This document shows positions 54,673 through 64,000 of a DNA stretch of 64,000 nucleotides, piece after piece. The stretch comes from Geomobilimonas luticola. Lineage in GTDB: Bacteria; Desulfobacterota; Desulfuromonadia; Geobacterales; Geobacteraceae. Position numbers and translations under genes: made by a program. Location of the stretch: positions 248,001 to 312,000 of the forward strand of contig NZ_JAHCVK010000003.1 in the NCBI RefSeq assembly GCF_018476905.1. Reading direction: 5' to 3'. Below the pieces are notes generated by a model. It ran no database searches. It was not told where the DNA came from and saw only the letters and a program-made list of their open reading frames with translations. Positions within the stretch are counted from its first letter, which is position 1. Each line of letters begins with the position of its first letter.

Positions 54673-55548
54673 TCAATTCCTGGGAGTGTAGATTTTGAGG
54701 AGCGCCTTGGCCATGTCGGCCGGACTGGCGGCTACGGAGATGCCGCACTCTTCCAGTACGGCCACCTTTTCCGTCGCCGTCCCCTTCCCTCCGGAGATGA
54801 TGGCACCCGCATGACCCATCCGTTTTCCCGGAGGGGCGGTAACGCCGGCGATGTACGCCGCCACCGGCTTGGTCATCTGCTCCTTGACGAACCGCGCTCC
54901 CTCTTCCTCGGAGTTGCCGCCGATCTCGCCGATCATGATCACCGCCTCGGTGTCGGGGTCTTCCTCGAACATCCGGAGCACGTCCACATGGTTCGTCCCG
55001 TTGACCGGATCGCCGCCGATGCCGACGCAGGTGGACTGCCCCAGCCCCACGTTGGTCAACTGCCAGACCGCTTCGTAGGTGAGGGTGCCGGAGCGGGAGA
55101 CGACCCCCACCTTCCCCGGCTTGTGGATGTACCCCGGCATGATCCCGATCTTGCACTGGCCGGGGGTGATGACCCCGGGGCAGTTGGGGCCGACCAGCCG
55201 GGTCTTTTTCCCCTGCATGTACTGCTTGACCTTGACCATGTCCAGGACCGGTATCCCCTCGGTGATGCAGATGACCAGGTCGAGCCCCGCGTCCACCGCC
55301 TCCATGATGGAGTCGGCGGCGAAGGGTGGCGGCACGTAGATGACGGAGGCGGTGGCGCCGATCTTGGCCACGGCTTCCCTGACGGTGTCGTAGACGGGGA
55401 AGCCGTCGATGACCGTACCCCCCTTGCCCGGGGTGACCCCCCCTACCATCTGCGTGCCGTACTCCCGGGCCCCCTGGGCGTGGAAGAGGCCGGTGGCGCC
55501 GAGCCCCTGGGTGATGACCTTGGTGTTCTTATCGATAAGTATGCTCAT
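54673..55548 (-). CDS. sucD: Succinyl-CoA synthetase alpha subunit
   Basis: A 291-residue protein: [39 protein letters not shown], and [17 protein letters not shown] with the phosphorylated His. It converts succinyl-CoA to succinate with nucleoside triphosphate formation. GGAGAG precedes the ATG; it follows sucC by 11 bp. A sucCD copy inside a catabolic cluster fits a pathway that releases succinyl-CoA or needs it as CoA donor for a transferase. Confidence 0.94.
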   Translation of the reverse strand: MSILIDKNTKVITQGLGATGLFHAQGAREYGTQMVGGVTPGKGGTVIDGFPVYDTVREAVAKIGATASVIYVPPPFAADSIMEAVDAGLDLVICITEGIPVLDMVKVKQYMQGKKTRLVGPNCPGVITPGQCKIGIMPGYIHKPGKVGVVSRSGTLTYEAVWQLTNVGLGQSTCVGIGGDPVNGTNHVDVLRMFEEDPDTEAVIMIGEIGGNSEEEGARFVKEQMTKPVAAYIAGVTAPPGKRMGHAGAIISGGKGTATEKVAVLEECGISVAASPADMAKALLKIYTPRN

Positions 55549-55559
55549 TGCTCTCTCCT

Positions 55560-56723
<1,164 letters not shown>

Positions 56724-56764
56724 CGGGTTCTCCTTGCAGTCGCGGGATGACGGGCACCCGGAGA

Positions 56765-56786
56765 TTGCATGTAGTTTTTCATGTAA
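56765..56786. promoter_or_regulatory. Family A operator before sucC
   Basis: TTGCATGTAG (56765-56774), TT, TTTCATGTAA (56777-56786). The most diverged of the four copies, but with the same 10-2-10 spacing. Confidence 0.6.
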
Positions 56787-56858
56787 TTTTGAAGAATAAA
56801 AAGTACCGTCATGCATCCAGGGGGAACCCCCGGGACTGCATGACGGTTGTGTGGCCTG

Positions 56859-57695
56859 TCAGCGGTTCAGCTTGATCTCACCGAGGAACGTGATCTCCCT
56901 GTCGAGAACGAGGGGGGACGACTGGGGCGCATAGCCCGCCAGTTCATAGGTGATCGTCCCTTTCCCCGGCGCCACGTTCTTGAACTGGAAGTCGCCGAAA
57001 CAGTCGGTAACCGCCTGCCGCTTCACCCCGTCGGCGCCGGTAAAGGTCACGGCCACGTTCGCCGCGCACTCGTTCCCCTCCGCCAGCCGGACGGTTCCGG
57101 AGAGGTTGGGCTTGGGGAGACCGACATAATAGACATTCGGCTTGGTGCCGTACTCGGGATGGAACGCCTCCCCCTGGTTGGCGGCGAGGAACTTGGATAT
57201 CCTGCTCTCCGGGTCTTCCACGTCGCCGAAATACATGCAGCTCATGGGGCAGGACTGGGCACAGCGGGGCTCCTGCCAGTTGTCATCCACCAGGTGGGCG
57301 CAGAAGGTGCATTTCTGGGGGAGCCCCTTCTCTTCGTTCAGGTAGATGGAGCCGTAGGGGCAGGACGATACCAGCTCCTTCTGCCCCACCGCTTTTTCCG
57401 GATCGATGATGACGATCCCGTCGTCCCGCTTGTAGACGGCGCCGTTCTCGGCCGCCTTGGCACAGGGTGCGTCGTCGCAGTGCTGGCACGGTTTCGGGAT
57501 ATAGGTCACCTTGATGTGGGAAGGGTCCCACACCTGCTCCCGCTCCTCGATGCTGAGCCAGAACTGGCCGAAAGCGGGCTGCTCCGCGGCGATGGGCGGA
57601 AAGGCGTTGTAAACGTGCTCGTCCTTGCAGGCGATCTGGCAGTTGTAGCAGCCGATGCACTTGTTCAAATCTATGGCCATTGCGTATTTTGCCAT
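56859..57695 (-). CDS. Fe-S beta subunit of transhydroxylase-type molybdoenzyme
   Basis: A 278-residue protein. Residues 1-180 are a DMSO-reductase-type electron-transfer subunit with several cluster motifs: CIGCYNCQIAC, CQHCDDAPC, SCPYGSIYLNEE, CTFCAHLVDD and CAQSCPMSC. The last 80 residues (LSGTVRLAEGNECAANVAVTF, then ELAGYAP) form a beta-sandwich of transthyretin or carboxypeptidase-regulatory type. This extra domain and the length match the beta subunit of Pelobacter acidigallici pyrogallol transhydroxylase. There is no signal peptide. It begins 1 bp after the alpha-subunit stop. Confidence 0.87.
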   Translation of the reverse strand: MAKYAMAIDLNKCIGCYNCQIACKDEHVYNAFPPIAAEQPAFGQFWLSIEEREQVWDPSHIKVTYIPKPCQHCDDAPCAKAAENGAVYKRDDGIVIIDPEKAVGQKELVSSCPYGSIYLNEEKGLPQKCTFCAHLVDDNWQEPRCAQSCPMSCMYFGDVEDPESRISKFLAANQGEAFHPEYGTKPNVYYVGLPKPNLSGTVRLAEGNECAANVAVTFTGADGVKRQAVTDCFGDFQFKNVAPGKGTITYELAGYAPQSSPLVLDREITFLGEIKLNR

Positions 57696-57696
57696 G

Positions 57697-60282
57697 TTAC
57701 ACCCCCTCAGTCCATTTAGCTATTTCAACCAGGCACGAACCGGGGGCCATCCCCGCACAGTTTTTCGACAGGAACCGCGAGGAGGTCAGCTGGTTGATCG
57801 TCCCCCCCTTGTCGATGGTAGCATTGTTGCCCGGCTCACCCTGGGGATCGTACCCGCCGCCGGAGCTGTAGGAGTGCACCGCCCCTTCCCTGATCCGCTC
57901 GGTGACGTTGGCGGCGCAGAGCACCACCCCGCGGTCGTTCCAGACCTTGACCAGGTCGTTCTCCTTGATCCCGTACCTGGCGGCGTCCGCCGGGTTGATC
58001 CGGATCACCCAGTACCGGTAGCCGTTGATGAGGCGGCGGTGATGGGGGATCTCGTCGTTCCAGAGGGTCTTCCCGTCATGCTGGGAATGGAAGGTAAAGC
58101 GGGGATGGGGGGAGATGAGCTGCAACGGATACTTCTTCAGGATCTCCGTGCTCTCCGAACCTTCCCAGGACGGTACGTAGTGCGGGACCGGCGGCCGCTC
58201 GTTGTCGTTGGGATCGAATTTCTTGAGAAGCTGGGACTCGAACTCGATCTTCCCCGTCGGCGTCGAGAGGCGTGAGAGCCCTTCCGTGGCATTGGTGGGA
58301 CGGTCGGTGGACATGGGGCGATCGGGTATGTCGATGGGACGCTGGTCATAGAACCACCGCAGTGCCGGCGTCGGCTTCTTGTCCATTTTCGGCGGAATGA
58401 TGTAGTACCCCTTCTTCAGGAACTTCTCCCAGCTGATCACCTTGGGCAGGTCGGAGACCTCGTACATCCGCTTGATCCAGCTCATCTCGTCCGGATGCCC
58501 CTCGGTGAACATCTCGCCGATGCCGAGCCGCTCGGCCAGGAGCGCGAAGATCTGGTAGTCGGGCTTGGACTCACCCCGGGGCTCGATGCATTTCTGCTGG
58601 AACACGACCACCCGGGCGTTGGTGGGGGAGAGCTTGTTGGAGTAGCCGGAGATCTTGGCCCACTCGCCGATGTCGTACCGCTCGAAGTTGGTGCAGACCG
58701 GGAAGATGATGTCGGCGAACTTCGCTTCCGGCTCGTTGTAGATGGTCTGGTTGACCACGAACTCCAGCTTCGGATCCCGGTACATCCGGGCGAAGCGGTT
58801 GGTCTCCATCATGGTGCCGATGTAGGAGGCACCCTGACGGTAGATCATCTTGATCTCCGAGTAGCCGGGGAACGGGAAGGTGCACTCGGTCAACTGCTGC
58901 TGGGCGCTCTGGCCGTAGTAGCCGTACACGCCGCGCCAGGTCTGTGGCGGACTGATAACGCACTCCGGGAGGCAGGCCCGGTTGATCCGCTGGCGGATCT
59001 GGCTGGCCGTGGCCCGCTTCGGGAAGCCGCGGGGGCCGAGGTCCTTGGGACCGGCGCTGCCGCCGCTGATGCCGCCGTCGGCGTAGCCGGGGAAGAAGAA
59101 TTCCCAGTCGGCCGGGGCGCCGCCGGTGGTGGAGTAGTAGTTGACACCCGGCTTGCCGAGCCCCTGCATCCCCATGAGGAGGACCATGGCGCGGGACCAT
59201 TCATGGCCGTAGGAGGAGCGCATGATGTGCCCCATGCCGGAGCGGCCGCCGCCGGCCAGCGTGGTCCGCTTGCTGGCCCACTCCCGGGCGAGGGCTTTGA
59301 TGATGTTCGCCTCGACGCCGGTTTTCTCCGCGGCCCACTCGGGGGTCTTGGCAACGCCGTCCTCGTTACCCATGAGGTAGGACTCCCACTTGTCGAAGCC
59401 GACGGTGTGGCTCGCGATGTACTCCTTGTCGTAGGTCCCCTCCTTGATCCAGGTGTAGGCGATGGCGAGCGCCATGGCGGTATCGGTCCCCGGCTTCGGC
59501 TTGATCCACTTGTCCCCGTCGATGACGGAGGTGTAGTTGCAGTGGGGGTCGATGAAGACGAACTTGATCCCGAGCTTCTTCATGTGGAAGCGCCAGTGAT
59601 CGGTCTCGTTCCAGGCATAGTCGCCGGAGGTGGTGTTGGGGTCGGAACTCCAGAAGACGATCATGTCGGTGTTCTCGAAGGTATCGCCGAGCAGGTCGAA
59701 GGCGGGGGGCTGGCCGAGACGCCAGTGGAAGCCCCAGGCGTGGATGGCGCCCCAGTAGGACCCCTGCCAGCTGTCCGGGTCGTGGTCGATCCAGGTGCAC
59801 CCCACCAGGTTCCAGAACCGCTCCAGGGCGCTCATCCGGTAGCCGATGTTCCCCCAGGAGTCGTGGGAGGAGCCGGTCACGGCGATGGCCGACGGCCCGT
59901 TCTCATCCTTGATCCGGACGATCTCGTTGGTGACGATGGAGAGCGCCTCGTCCCAGGTGATCGGTTCATAGCCGGAAACACCCCTGTTCTGGGGGTTGCG
60001 CTCGCCGTTCGGGTCGAAATCCACCCTTTTCAACGGCGTCAGCAGGCGGTCCTTGGAGTAGACCTGCTGCTTGCTCCCCTGGACCCAGCAGGCGATCCCC
60101 GCCTTGTTCGGCCGGACGAAGGTCTCCCCACGGGCCGTGATGGACCATGGCTTGGCATCGTCCTCCTGGGTATACTCCAGCGGCAGGATACGGACGATCT
60201 TCTTGTCCTTGACGAAGACCCGGACCGGACCGCTGAGGGTACAGTTCACATACTGCTGCTCATCCTTTGTCGTATACTTCAT
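57697..60282 (-). CDS. Molybdopterin alpha subunit, pyrogallol transhydroxylase/resorcinol hydroxylase group
   Basis: An 861-residue DMSO-reductase-family protein. It has no N-terminal Fe-S motif and no Tat signal, as in cytoplasmic transhydroxylase. From memory of the P. acidigallici enzyme (His144, Asp174, Mo-ligand Ser175, Trp176, Tyr404), the equivalents here are His140 (SSHDSWGN), Asp170-Ser171-Trp172 (HDPDSW) and Tyr400 (FPGY), all at a constant offset of 4. The position matching Trp354 appears to be Met350. Related enzymes hydroxylate resorcinol or 3,5-dihydroxybenzoate in Azoarcus and Thauera. The substrate here is thus probably a polyhydroxylated benzene, not identified. Subunit order alpha-beta; Mo-cofactor genes lie 20 kb away. 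Confidence 0.85.
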   Translation of the reverse strand: MKYTTKDEQQYVNCTLSGPVRVFVKDKKIVRILPLEYTQEDDAKPWSITARGETFVRPNKAGIACWVQGSKQQVYSKDRLLTPLKRVDFDPNGERNPQNRGVSGYEPITWDEALSIVTNEIVRIKDENGPSAIAVTGSSHDSWGNIGYRMSALERFWNLVGCTWIDHDPDSWQGSYWGAIHAWGFHWRLGQPPAFDLLGDTFENTDMIVFWSSDPNTTSGDYAWNETDHWRFHMKKLGIKFVFIDPHCNYTSVIDGDKWIKPKPGTDTAMALAIAYTWIKEGTYDKEYIASHTVGFDKWESYLMGNEDGVAKTPEWAAEKTGVEANIIKALAREWASKRTTLAGGGRSGMGHIMRSSYGHEWSRAMVLLMGMQGLGKPGVNYYSTTGGAPADWEFFFPGYADGGISGGSAGPKDLGPRGFPKRATASQIRQRINRACLPECVISPPQTWRGVYGYYGQSAQQQLTECTFPFPGYSEIKMIYRQGASYIGTMMETNRFARMYRDPKLEFVVNQTIYNEPEAKFADIIFPVCTNFERYDIGEWAKISGYSNKLSPTNARVVVFQQKCIEPRGESKPDYQIFALLAERLGIGEMFTEGHPDEMSWIKRMYEVSDLPKVISWEKFLKKGYYIIPPKMDKKPTPALRWFYDQRPIDIPDRPMSTDRPTNATEGLSRLSTPTGKIEFESQLLKKFDPNDNERPPVPHYVPSWEGSESTEILKKYPLQLISPHPRFTFHSQHDGKTLWNDEIPHHRRLINGYRYWVIRINPADAARYGIKENDLVKVWNDRGVVLCAANVTERIREGAVHSYSSGGGYDPQGEPGNNATIDKGGTINQLTSSRFLSKNCAGMAPGSCLVEIAKWTEGV

Positions 60283-60316
60283 AGTTTTCCTCCCCGCGTT
60301 GGTTCTCTCTGATGTG

Positions 60317-62356
60317 TTAAATCTTCACCGCCACGTTGAACGCCGATTCGATGGACTTCATGGCATTGCCGACCTTGGCGCCGTCACCCACCTGGTACAG
60401 TTCCTTCACCTTCCCCTCCAGCGCCTTGGCAAGGGTCTTGTTGGAACGCTCGCCAACGCTCACCACCACGTGGTCCGCATCCAGGAGGAATTCCACGCCG
60501 GCCTTCTCGATCACGACGCCGTTGTCGTTGATCTCCTTCACCTTGGCGCTGGTGCAGACCCGGATGTTGGAGTTGTAGAAGCGCTTGATGGTGTAGTTGC
60601 GCGATGTATACCCCATACCGGGAACCACCCCTTCCCGCTCGGTGACGATGCTCACCAGTTTCCCCTGGGAGGCGAGGTACTCGGCCGTATCGACGGCGGC
60701 ATAGCCGGCGCAGCAGGCATAGCTGTACTTGGAGTGGGTCCCCGTCGGGTCCCCCTCGATGGGGGCCGGCTTGGCGCAGCAGGTGTAGCTGCACTGGTAG
60801 CTGCAGGTCCAGATGACCACCTTCTCCCCCACTGCCGCCTTGCCGCTCATGATCTCCCGGGCATCGACGATGTTCTTGCCGTCGACGCCGGGTGTTTTGG
60901 CCGGGATCGCCGGGTCGGAGCCGACCGCCAGGACCACCGCGTCCGGCTTTGCCTGCTCAACCAGCTCGGGGGTGACCTCCGTGTTCAGGACTACCGTGAC
61001 CCCCGCCTTGGGGAGGGCATGTTCGAAGAAGGTGAAGAGCCGCGCCGTCTCCGCCTTGGTGGGGGAGGTGGAGGCGAGGCCGTAGGCGCCGCCGATTTTT
61101 GCGGACCGCTCATAGAGGGCCACCTCGTGGCCGCGCCGGGCCGCAATGAGGGCCGCTTCCAGGCCGGCCGGACCGCCACCGACCACCATCACTTTTTTCT
61201 TTTCCGTTGCCGGGGCGTACTGGTCGAGGGATTTCTCGTCCAGGAGGCCGGCAGCCGGGTTGGTGAGACAGGTAGTGGGATAGAGCATCCAGAGGACATC
61301 GAAGCACCCCTGGCAGCACCAGATGCAGGGGAGGATATCCTCCGCCTTGCCGCTCAGCATCTTCTTGGCATAATCGGGGTCGGCGATCTGGGGACGGCCG
61401 ATGCAGACGAAGTCGGCCTGATTCTTCTCCAGGATCCCCTCCACCATGTCCTCGGAAATCCGCTTGGCGACGGCGACGGGAATCTTCACCGTCTTCTTGA
61501 TCCCTTCCGCCATGTAGACCCAGGACCCCCGCGGCGACGCCATGGTCTGGTCGTGGAGGCGATGGTTGGATTCCCGCAGGCCGGAGGAGACGTTGATCAT
61601 GTCAGCCCCCGCCTTCTCCAGAGCGACGGAGATCATCCGGGAATCCACGTGGGTCACCCCCCCCGCCGGATAGTAGTCGTCGCCGTTGATCCGGCAGATG
61701 ACAGGATAATCGTCGCCGCAGGTCCTCTTGATCTCCTGGATCACCTCGCAGCAGAACTTCAGCCCCCCTTCCATACCGCCGTACTCGTCGGTACGCTTGT
61801 TGATGAAGGAGGAAAGGAAGGAACTGAGCATGTAACCGTGGGCGAAGTGGGCCTCCACCGCGTCGTAGCCCGCCTTCTTGGCCCGCAGCGCCCCTTCGCC
61901 GAACTGGCGGAGGGTCTTTTTGCACTCGTACAGGGTCATTTCCCGCGGGGTGGCGTAGCCGAGCGCCTCGGCGCTGCCGAAGGAGGAGCAAGAGAGGGGC
62001 TGGGTGCCGGCGGTCTCCGCGGAGGTCTGCCGTCCGGAATGCATGATCTGCAGGGCGATCTTGGCCCCACCGGCATGGACGCTGTCGGTCAGCTTCTTGT
62101 GGCTGGCGATGTAGGAGTCATCGGAAATGGCGCAGTTGATGACGGAGCGGCCGATGGGATAGTCGATGGCCGCCGCCTCGATGATGATGAGGCCGACCCC
62201 CCCCTGGGCACGGAGCCCGTAGTAATGGCATGCCGCGTCGGTGAAGTGACCGTTGCGGGTATAATTGGTGCACATGGCCGGCATGATCAGCCTGTTCTTG
62301 AGCTCCATCGTGCCTATCTTGCCGGGCCTGGCCAACAGTTCGGGTATCTTTGACAT
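60317..62356 (-). CDS. Old-yellow-enzyme/dienoyl-CoA reductase-type Fe-S flavoprotein with Cys-rich insert
   Basis: A 679-residue protein of the 2,4-dienoyl-CoA reductase group. Residues 1-335 are an FMN TIM barrel (HSGRQTSAE, DAVEAHFAHGYMLSSFLS). A [4Fe-4S] site follows: Cys344, Cys347, Cys351, Cys363. The FAD site is VVGGGPAGLEAA (391-402). Where relatives have a second GxGxxG for NAD(P)H, residues 513-550 hold an insertion with Cys518, Cys522, Cys526, Cys527, Cys548 and Cys549, and the glycine motif is lost. NAD(P)H may therefore not be the donor. ATG 62356 has GGAGGA upstream. It lies 34 bp before the molybdoenzyme genes and behind a family B operator. It likely reduces a ring or enone intermediate. 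Confidence 0.83.
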   Translation of the reverse strand: MSKIPELLARPGKIGTMELKNRLIMPAMCTNYTRNGHFTDAACHYYGLRAQGGVGLIIIEAAAIDYPIGRSVINCAISDDSYIASHKKLTDSVHAGGAKIALQIMHSGRQTSAETAGTQPLSCSSFGSAEALGYATPREMTLYECKKTLRQFGEGALRAKKAGYDAVEAHFAHGYMLSSFLSSFINKRTDEYGGMEGGLKFCCEVIQEIKRTCGDDYPVICRINGDDYYPAGGVTHVDSRMISVALEKAGADMINVSSGLRESNHRLHDQTMASPRGSWVYMAEGIKKTVKIPVAVAKRISEDMVEGILEKNQADFVCIGRPQIADPDYAKKMLSGKAEDILPCIWCCQGCFDVLWMLYPTTCLTNPAAGLLDEKSLDQYAPATEKKKVMVVGGGPAGLEAALIAARRGHEVALYERSAKIGGAYGLASTSPTKAETARLFTFFEHALPKAGVTVVLNTEVTPELVEQAKPDAVVLAVGSDPAIPAKTPGVDGKNIVDAREIMSGKAAVGEKVVIWTCSYQCSYTCCAKPAPIEGDPTGTHSKYSYACCAGYAAVDTAEYLASQGKLVSIVTEREGVVPGMGYTSRNYTIKRFYNSNIRVCTSAKVKEINDNGVVIEKAGVEFLLDADHVVVSVGERSNKTLAKALEGKVKELYQVGDGAKVGNAMKSIESAFNVAVKI

Positions 62357-62377
62357 AGGGGTCCTCCGCATCGGGAT

Positions 62378-62394
62378 AGTTGTACTATACAACT
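62378..62394. promoter_or_regulatory. Family B operator before the reductase gene
   Basis: AGTTGTACTATACAACT, identical to 39739-39755. It lies about 21 bp upstream of the reductase start codon, so it marks the promoter of reductase, alpha and beta. Confidence 0.75.
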
Positions 62395-62532
62395 ACTAGT
62401 CATCTAATGCAACAGTTTTTTATTTTTTTTGCATTCCGTTTCTTTACACGCATCACCTATGACATCATCGGACAAAGGAGACATAGACCCGTACAGGTAG
62501 CGATGCGTAGCTTTGTTGAGTTCATAACCTGC

Positions 62533-62569
62533 GATAAAACATCTAAACCCATGTTTTATCGGTTTAGAT
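62533..62569 (-). promoter_or_regulatory. Interleaved inverted repeats after the CoA-transferase gene
   Basis: Two perfect repeats alternate: GATAAAACAT (62533-62542) with ATGTTTTATC (62551-62560), and ATCTAAACC (62541-62549) with GGTTTAGAT (62561-62569). In RNA they would form either of two exclusive hairpins or an H-type pseudoknot. The outer arm contains the CoA-transferase stop codon. No U tract follows. Confidence 0.55.
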
Positions 62570-63808
62570 GACATCCTTTTCCTTCAACCTGGCCAGATCC
62601 TCCTTGGAGTAGCCGAGGATGCCGCAGAGCACCTCCTCGTTCTGCGCTCCCAGGTACCCCCCCGGCAGTTCGAAGCCGATTTCGGCCTCGGTGAAGCGGA
62701 AGGGGAAATCGTGACCCACCGCGCCCTTGACCTTGCCGAACTCCGGATGGTAGAGGTCGGTGATCATGCCGCGATGCTTGAGCTGCGGGTCGTCCAGGAC
62801 CTCGGGAATGGTCGCCACCTCGCCGGAGGCGACCCCGGCCGCGCGGACCTTGGCGACGACCTCCTTCTTGGTCAGGGTCTTGGTCCAGGCCTCCACCGTC
62901 TCGTCGACGAAGTCGGCATGCTGCTGGCGGTAATCGAGTTTCTCGCAGCGCGGGTCCTTGATCAGGTCTTCGCGCCCCATCGCCTTGCAGAGCCCGACCC
63001 AGTGGCTGTCGGCCGCACTGCAGATCACGGCATAGCCGTCCTTGCACTCGTAGGAGTTGAAGGGGGTGAGGCGGAGACGCCGGTTGCCGGTACGGATCGG
63101 GATGTTGTTGTCGATGAAGACGTCCAGGCTCTCTTCCATGAGGAAGGAGAAGAGTGAGTCGAGCATGGAGACATCCACATGCTGCCCCTTGCCGGTCTGG
63201 TCGCGGAACCGCAACGCCGCCTGCAGGCCGATGGCGAGGTAGAGGGCCGAGATCAGGTCGCCACCGGCGACCCCGAGACGGACCGGGGCGTTCTCCGCGT
63301 AACCGGTCACCTCCATGACGCCGCTCATCGCCTCGACGACCGGGTCGAATGCCGCCAGGTTCTTGTAGGGGCCGTCCTGGCCGAAACCGGAGCAGGAACC
63401 GAGGATGATGTCGGCCTTGATCTTCTTCAGGTCCTCGTAGCCGAAGCCGAGCTTTTCCATCGTCCCCGGCAGGAAGTTTTCCGCCACCACGTCGGCGGTG
63501 GCGATAAGCTTGCGCAGGATTTCCTTCCCCTCCTCCGACTTGAGGTTGAGGGAGACGCTCTTCTTGCCCCGGGAGCGCTTGAGGATGCAGAGGGAGATGT
63601 CCCGGGGGTCGGTCCGCTTCAGGGTGATGCCGTTGGGGCCGAAGTAGGGGCCGTTGTTCCGGACGGCGTCGCCTCCGTCGTGCTTTTCGATCTTGATCAC
63701 CTCGGCACCCAGGTGCGCCATGATCTCCGTGGTGTACGGCCCGGAGAGCCAGGCGGTCAGGTCCACGATTCTTACGCCTTCCAATGGTTTCTTGATGTTG
63801 GTTCCCAT
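62564..63808 (-). CDS. Family III CoA-transferase (CaiB/BaiF type)
   Basis: A 414-residue protein: GVRIVDLTAWLSGPYTTEIMAHLGAEVIKIE, NLKSEEGKEILRKLI, and GPYKNLAAFDPVVEAMSG with the Asp that forms the acyl-enzyme. Family III enzymes move CoA between carboxylic acids without a ping-pong thioester. GAGGAG precedes the ATG. With sucCD in the cluster, succinyl-CoA is an attractive CoA donor, and the acceptor would be the acid released by ring cleavage. Same direction as the reductase, 207 bp apart. Confidence 0.9.
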   Translation of the reverse strand: MGTNIKKPLEGVRIVDLTAWLSGPYTTEIMAHLGAEVIKIEKHDGGDAVRNNGPYFGPNGITLKRTDPRDISLCILKRSRGKKSVSLNLKSEEGKEILRKLIATADVVAENFLPGTMEKLGFGYEDLKKIKADIILGSCSGFGQDGPYKNLAAFDPVVEAMSGVMEVTGYAENAPVRLGVAGGDLISALYLAIGLQAALRFRDQTGKGQHVDVSMLDSLFSFLMEESLDVFIDNNIPIRTGNRRLRLTPFNSYECKDGYAVICSAADSHWVGLCKAMGREDLIKDPRCEKLDYRQQHADFVDETVEAWTKTLTKKEVVAKVRAAGVASGEVATIPEVLDDPQLKHRGMITDLYHPEFGKVKGAVGHDFPFRFTEAEIGFELPGGYLGAQNEEVLCGILGYSKEDLARLKEKDVI

Positions 63809-63867
63809 ATCTGTCTCCTCAATGTGTGTAGTTTTTCCACAAGTACTAATTTGATGTGATTACTACT

Positions 63868-63952
63868 CGCCATGCCCCCCTTCCTTCCTCCCCCCTCCGG
63901 GGGGAGAACTCTTTGCCCTCCCCCAGCGGGGGAGGGTTGGGTGGGGGTTGAT
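63868..63952. repeat. GC-rich hairpin repeat at the right window edge
   Basis: CCCCCCTCCGGGGGG and then CCCTCCCCCAGCGGGGGAGGG are strong adjacent palindromes of the same type as the element at 1197-1292. No gene is visible from 63809 to the window end, only the promoter side of the CoA-transferase gene and this element. Confidence 0.5.
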
Positions 63953-64000
63953 GTCGAGTAGTCAGGTTTCGAATTAGTAACTTGCGTTGTGCGAATTGTA

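Noticed and set aside
63820-63845. Resemblance of the CoA-transferase upstream region to the sucC operator (shared TGTAGTTTTTC)
   Set aside because: The second half-site lacks the CATG core, so the match is partial and could be chance.

Overview
The window looks like chromosomal DNA of a Geobacter/Geotalea-type Desulfuromonadota bacterium. This is an inference from content: anaerobic acyl-CoA oxidation feeding ETF:quinone oxidoreductases, acetate symporter ActP with YjcH, molybdenum-dependent aromatic chemistry, and no oxygenases. Nearly every gene from 9 kb onward, apart from one MarR gene, lies on the minus strand. Region 1 (1-1520) is housekeeping: the start of a SMUG1-type uracil-DNA glycosylase, an S4 RNA-binding protein, the EF-P paralogue EfpL and an intact tRNA-Phe. 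Region 2 (1430-25713) is a 24-kb genomic island. It is bounded by a perfect 46-bp repeat of the 3' half of tRNA-Phe, intact at the left and orphaned at the right. Its cargo is for stress and carbon handling: a NosL-like protein, a CLC channel, a Pal lipoprotein, two MarR regulators, a sensor-domain trehalose-phosphate synthase with its phosphatase, TreT, a GH15 enzyme, Kup, DUF389 and DUF481 membrane proteins, a Cu+ ATPase and an ActP/YjcH/IclR acetate-uptake set. No intact integrase is visible. Region 3 (25714-28960) is debris of another mobile element: a possible integrase start, chimeric helicase and type III restriction fragments, and an intact Fic protein. Region 4 (29021-63808) is a large catabolic cluster. 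It holds a liv-type ABC importer with two binding proteins and a LivM-LivG fusion, MoaA, MoeA and a MOSC protein, two EtfBA plus membrane Fe-S oxidoreductase (EMO-type) modules, an acyl-CoA dehydrogenase, a complete hydratase/dehydrogenase/thiolase set resembling phenylacetate-type adipyl-CoA beta-oxidation, SucCD, a pyrogallol-transhydroxylase-like molybdoenzyme (alpha and beta subunits), an old-yellow-enzyme-type reductase with an unusual cysteine-rich insertion, and a family III CoA-transferase. I read region 4 as one regulon for anaerobic degradation of a hydroxylated ring compound. The importer would bring it in, the molybdoenzyme and reductase would remodel the ring, and acyl-CoA enzymes would finish a C6 acid, perhaps to succinyl-CoA and acetyl-CoA, with electrons leaving through ETF to quinone. 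The substrate cannot be named from this window. Two operator families tie the cluster together: a double 10-mer (TTGCATGYAA, 2 bp, TTACATGYAA) before livH, etfB1, the enoyl-CoA hydratase and sucC, and a 17-bp palindrome (AGTTGTACTATACAACT) before the Mo-cofactor genes and the reductase, with a near-copy at the start codon of the local MarR gene.
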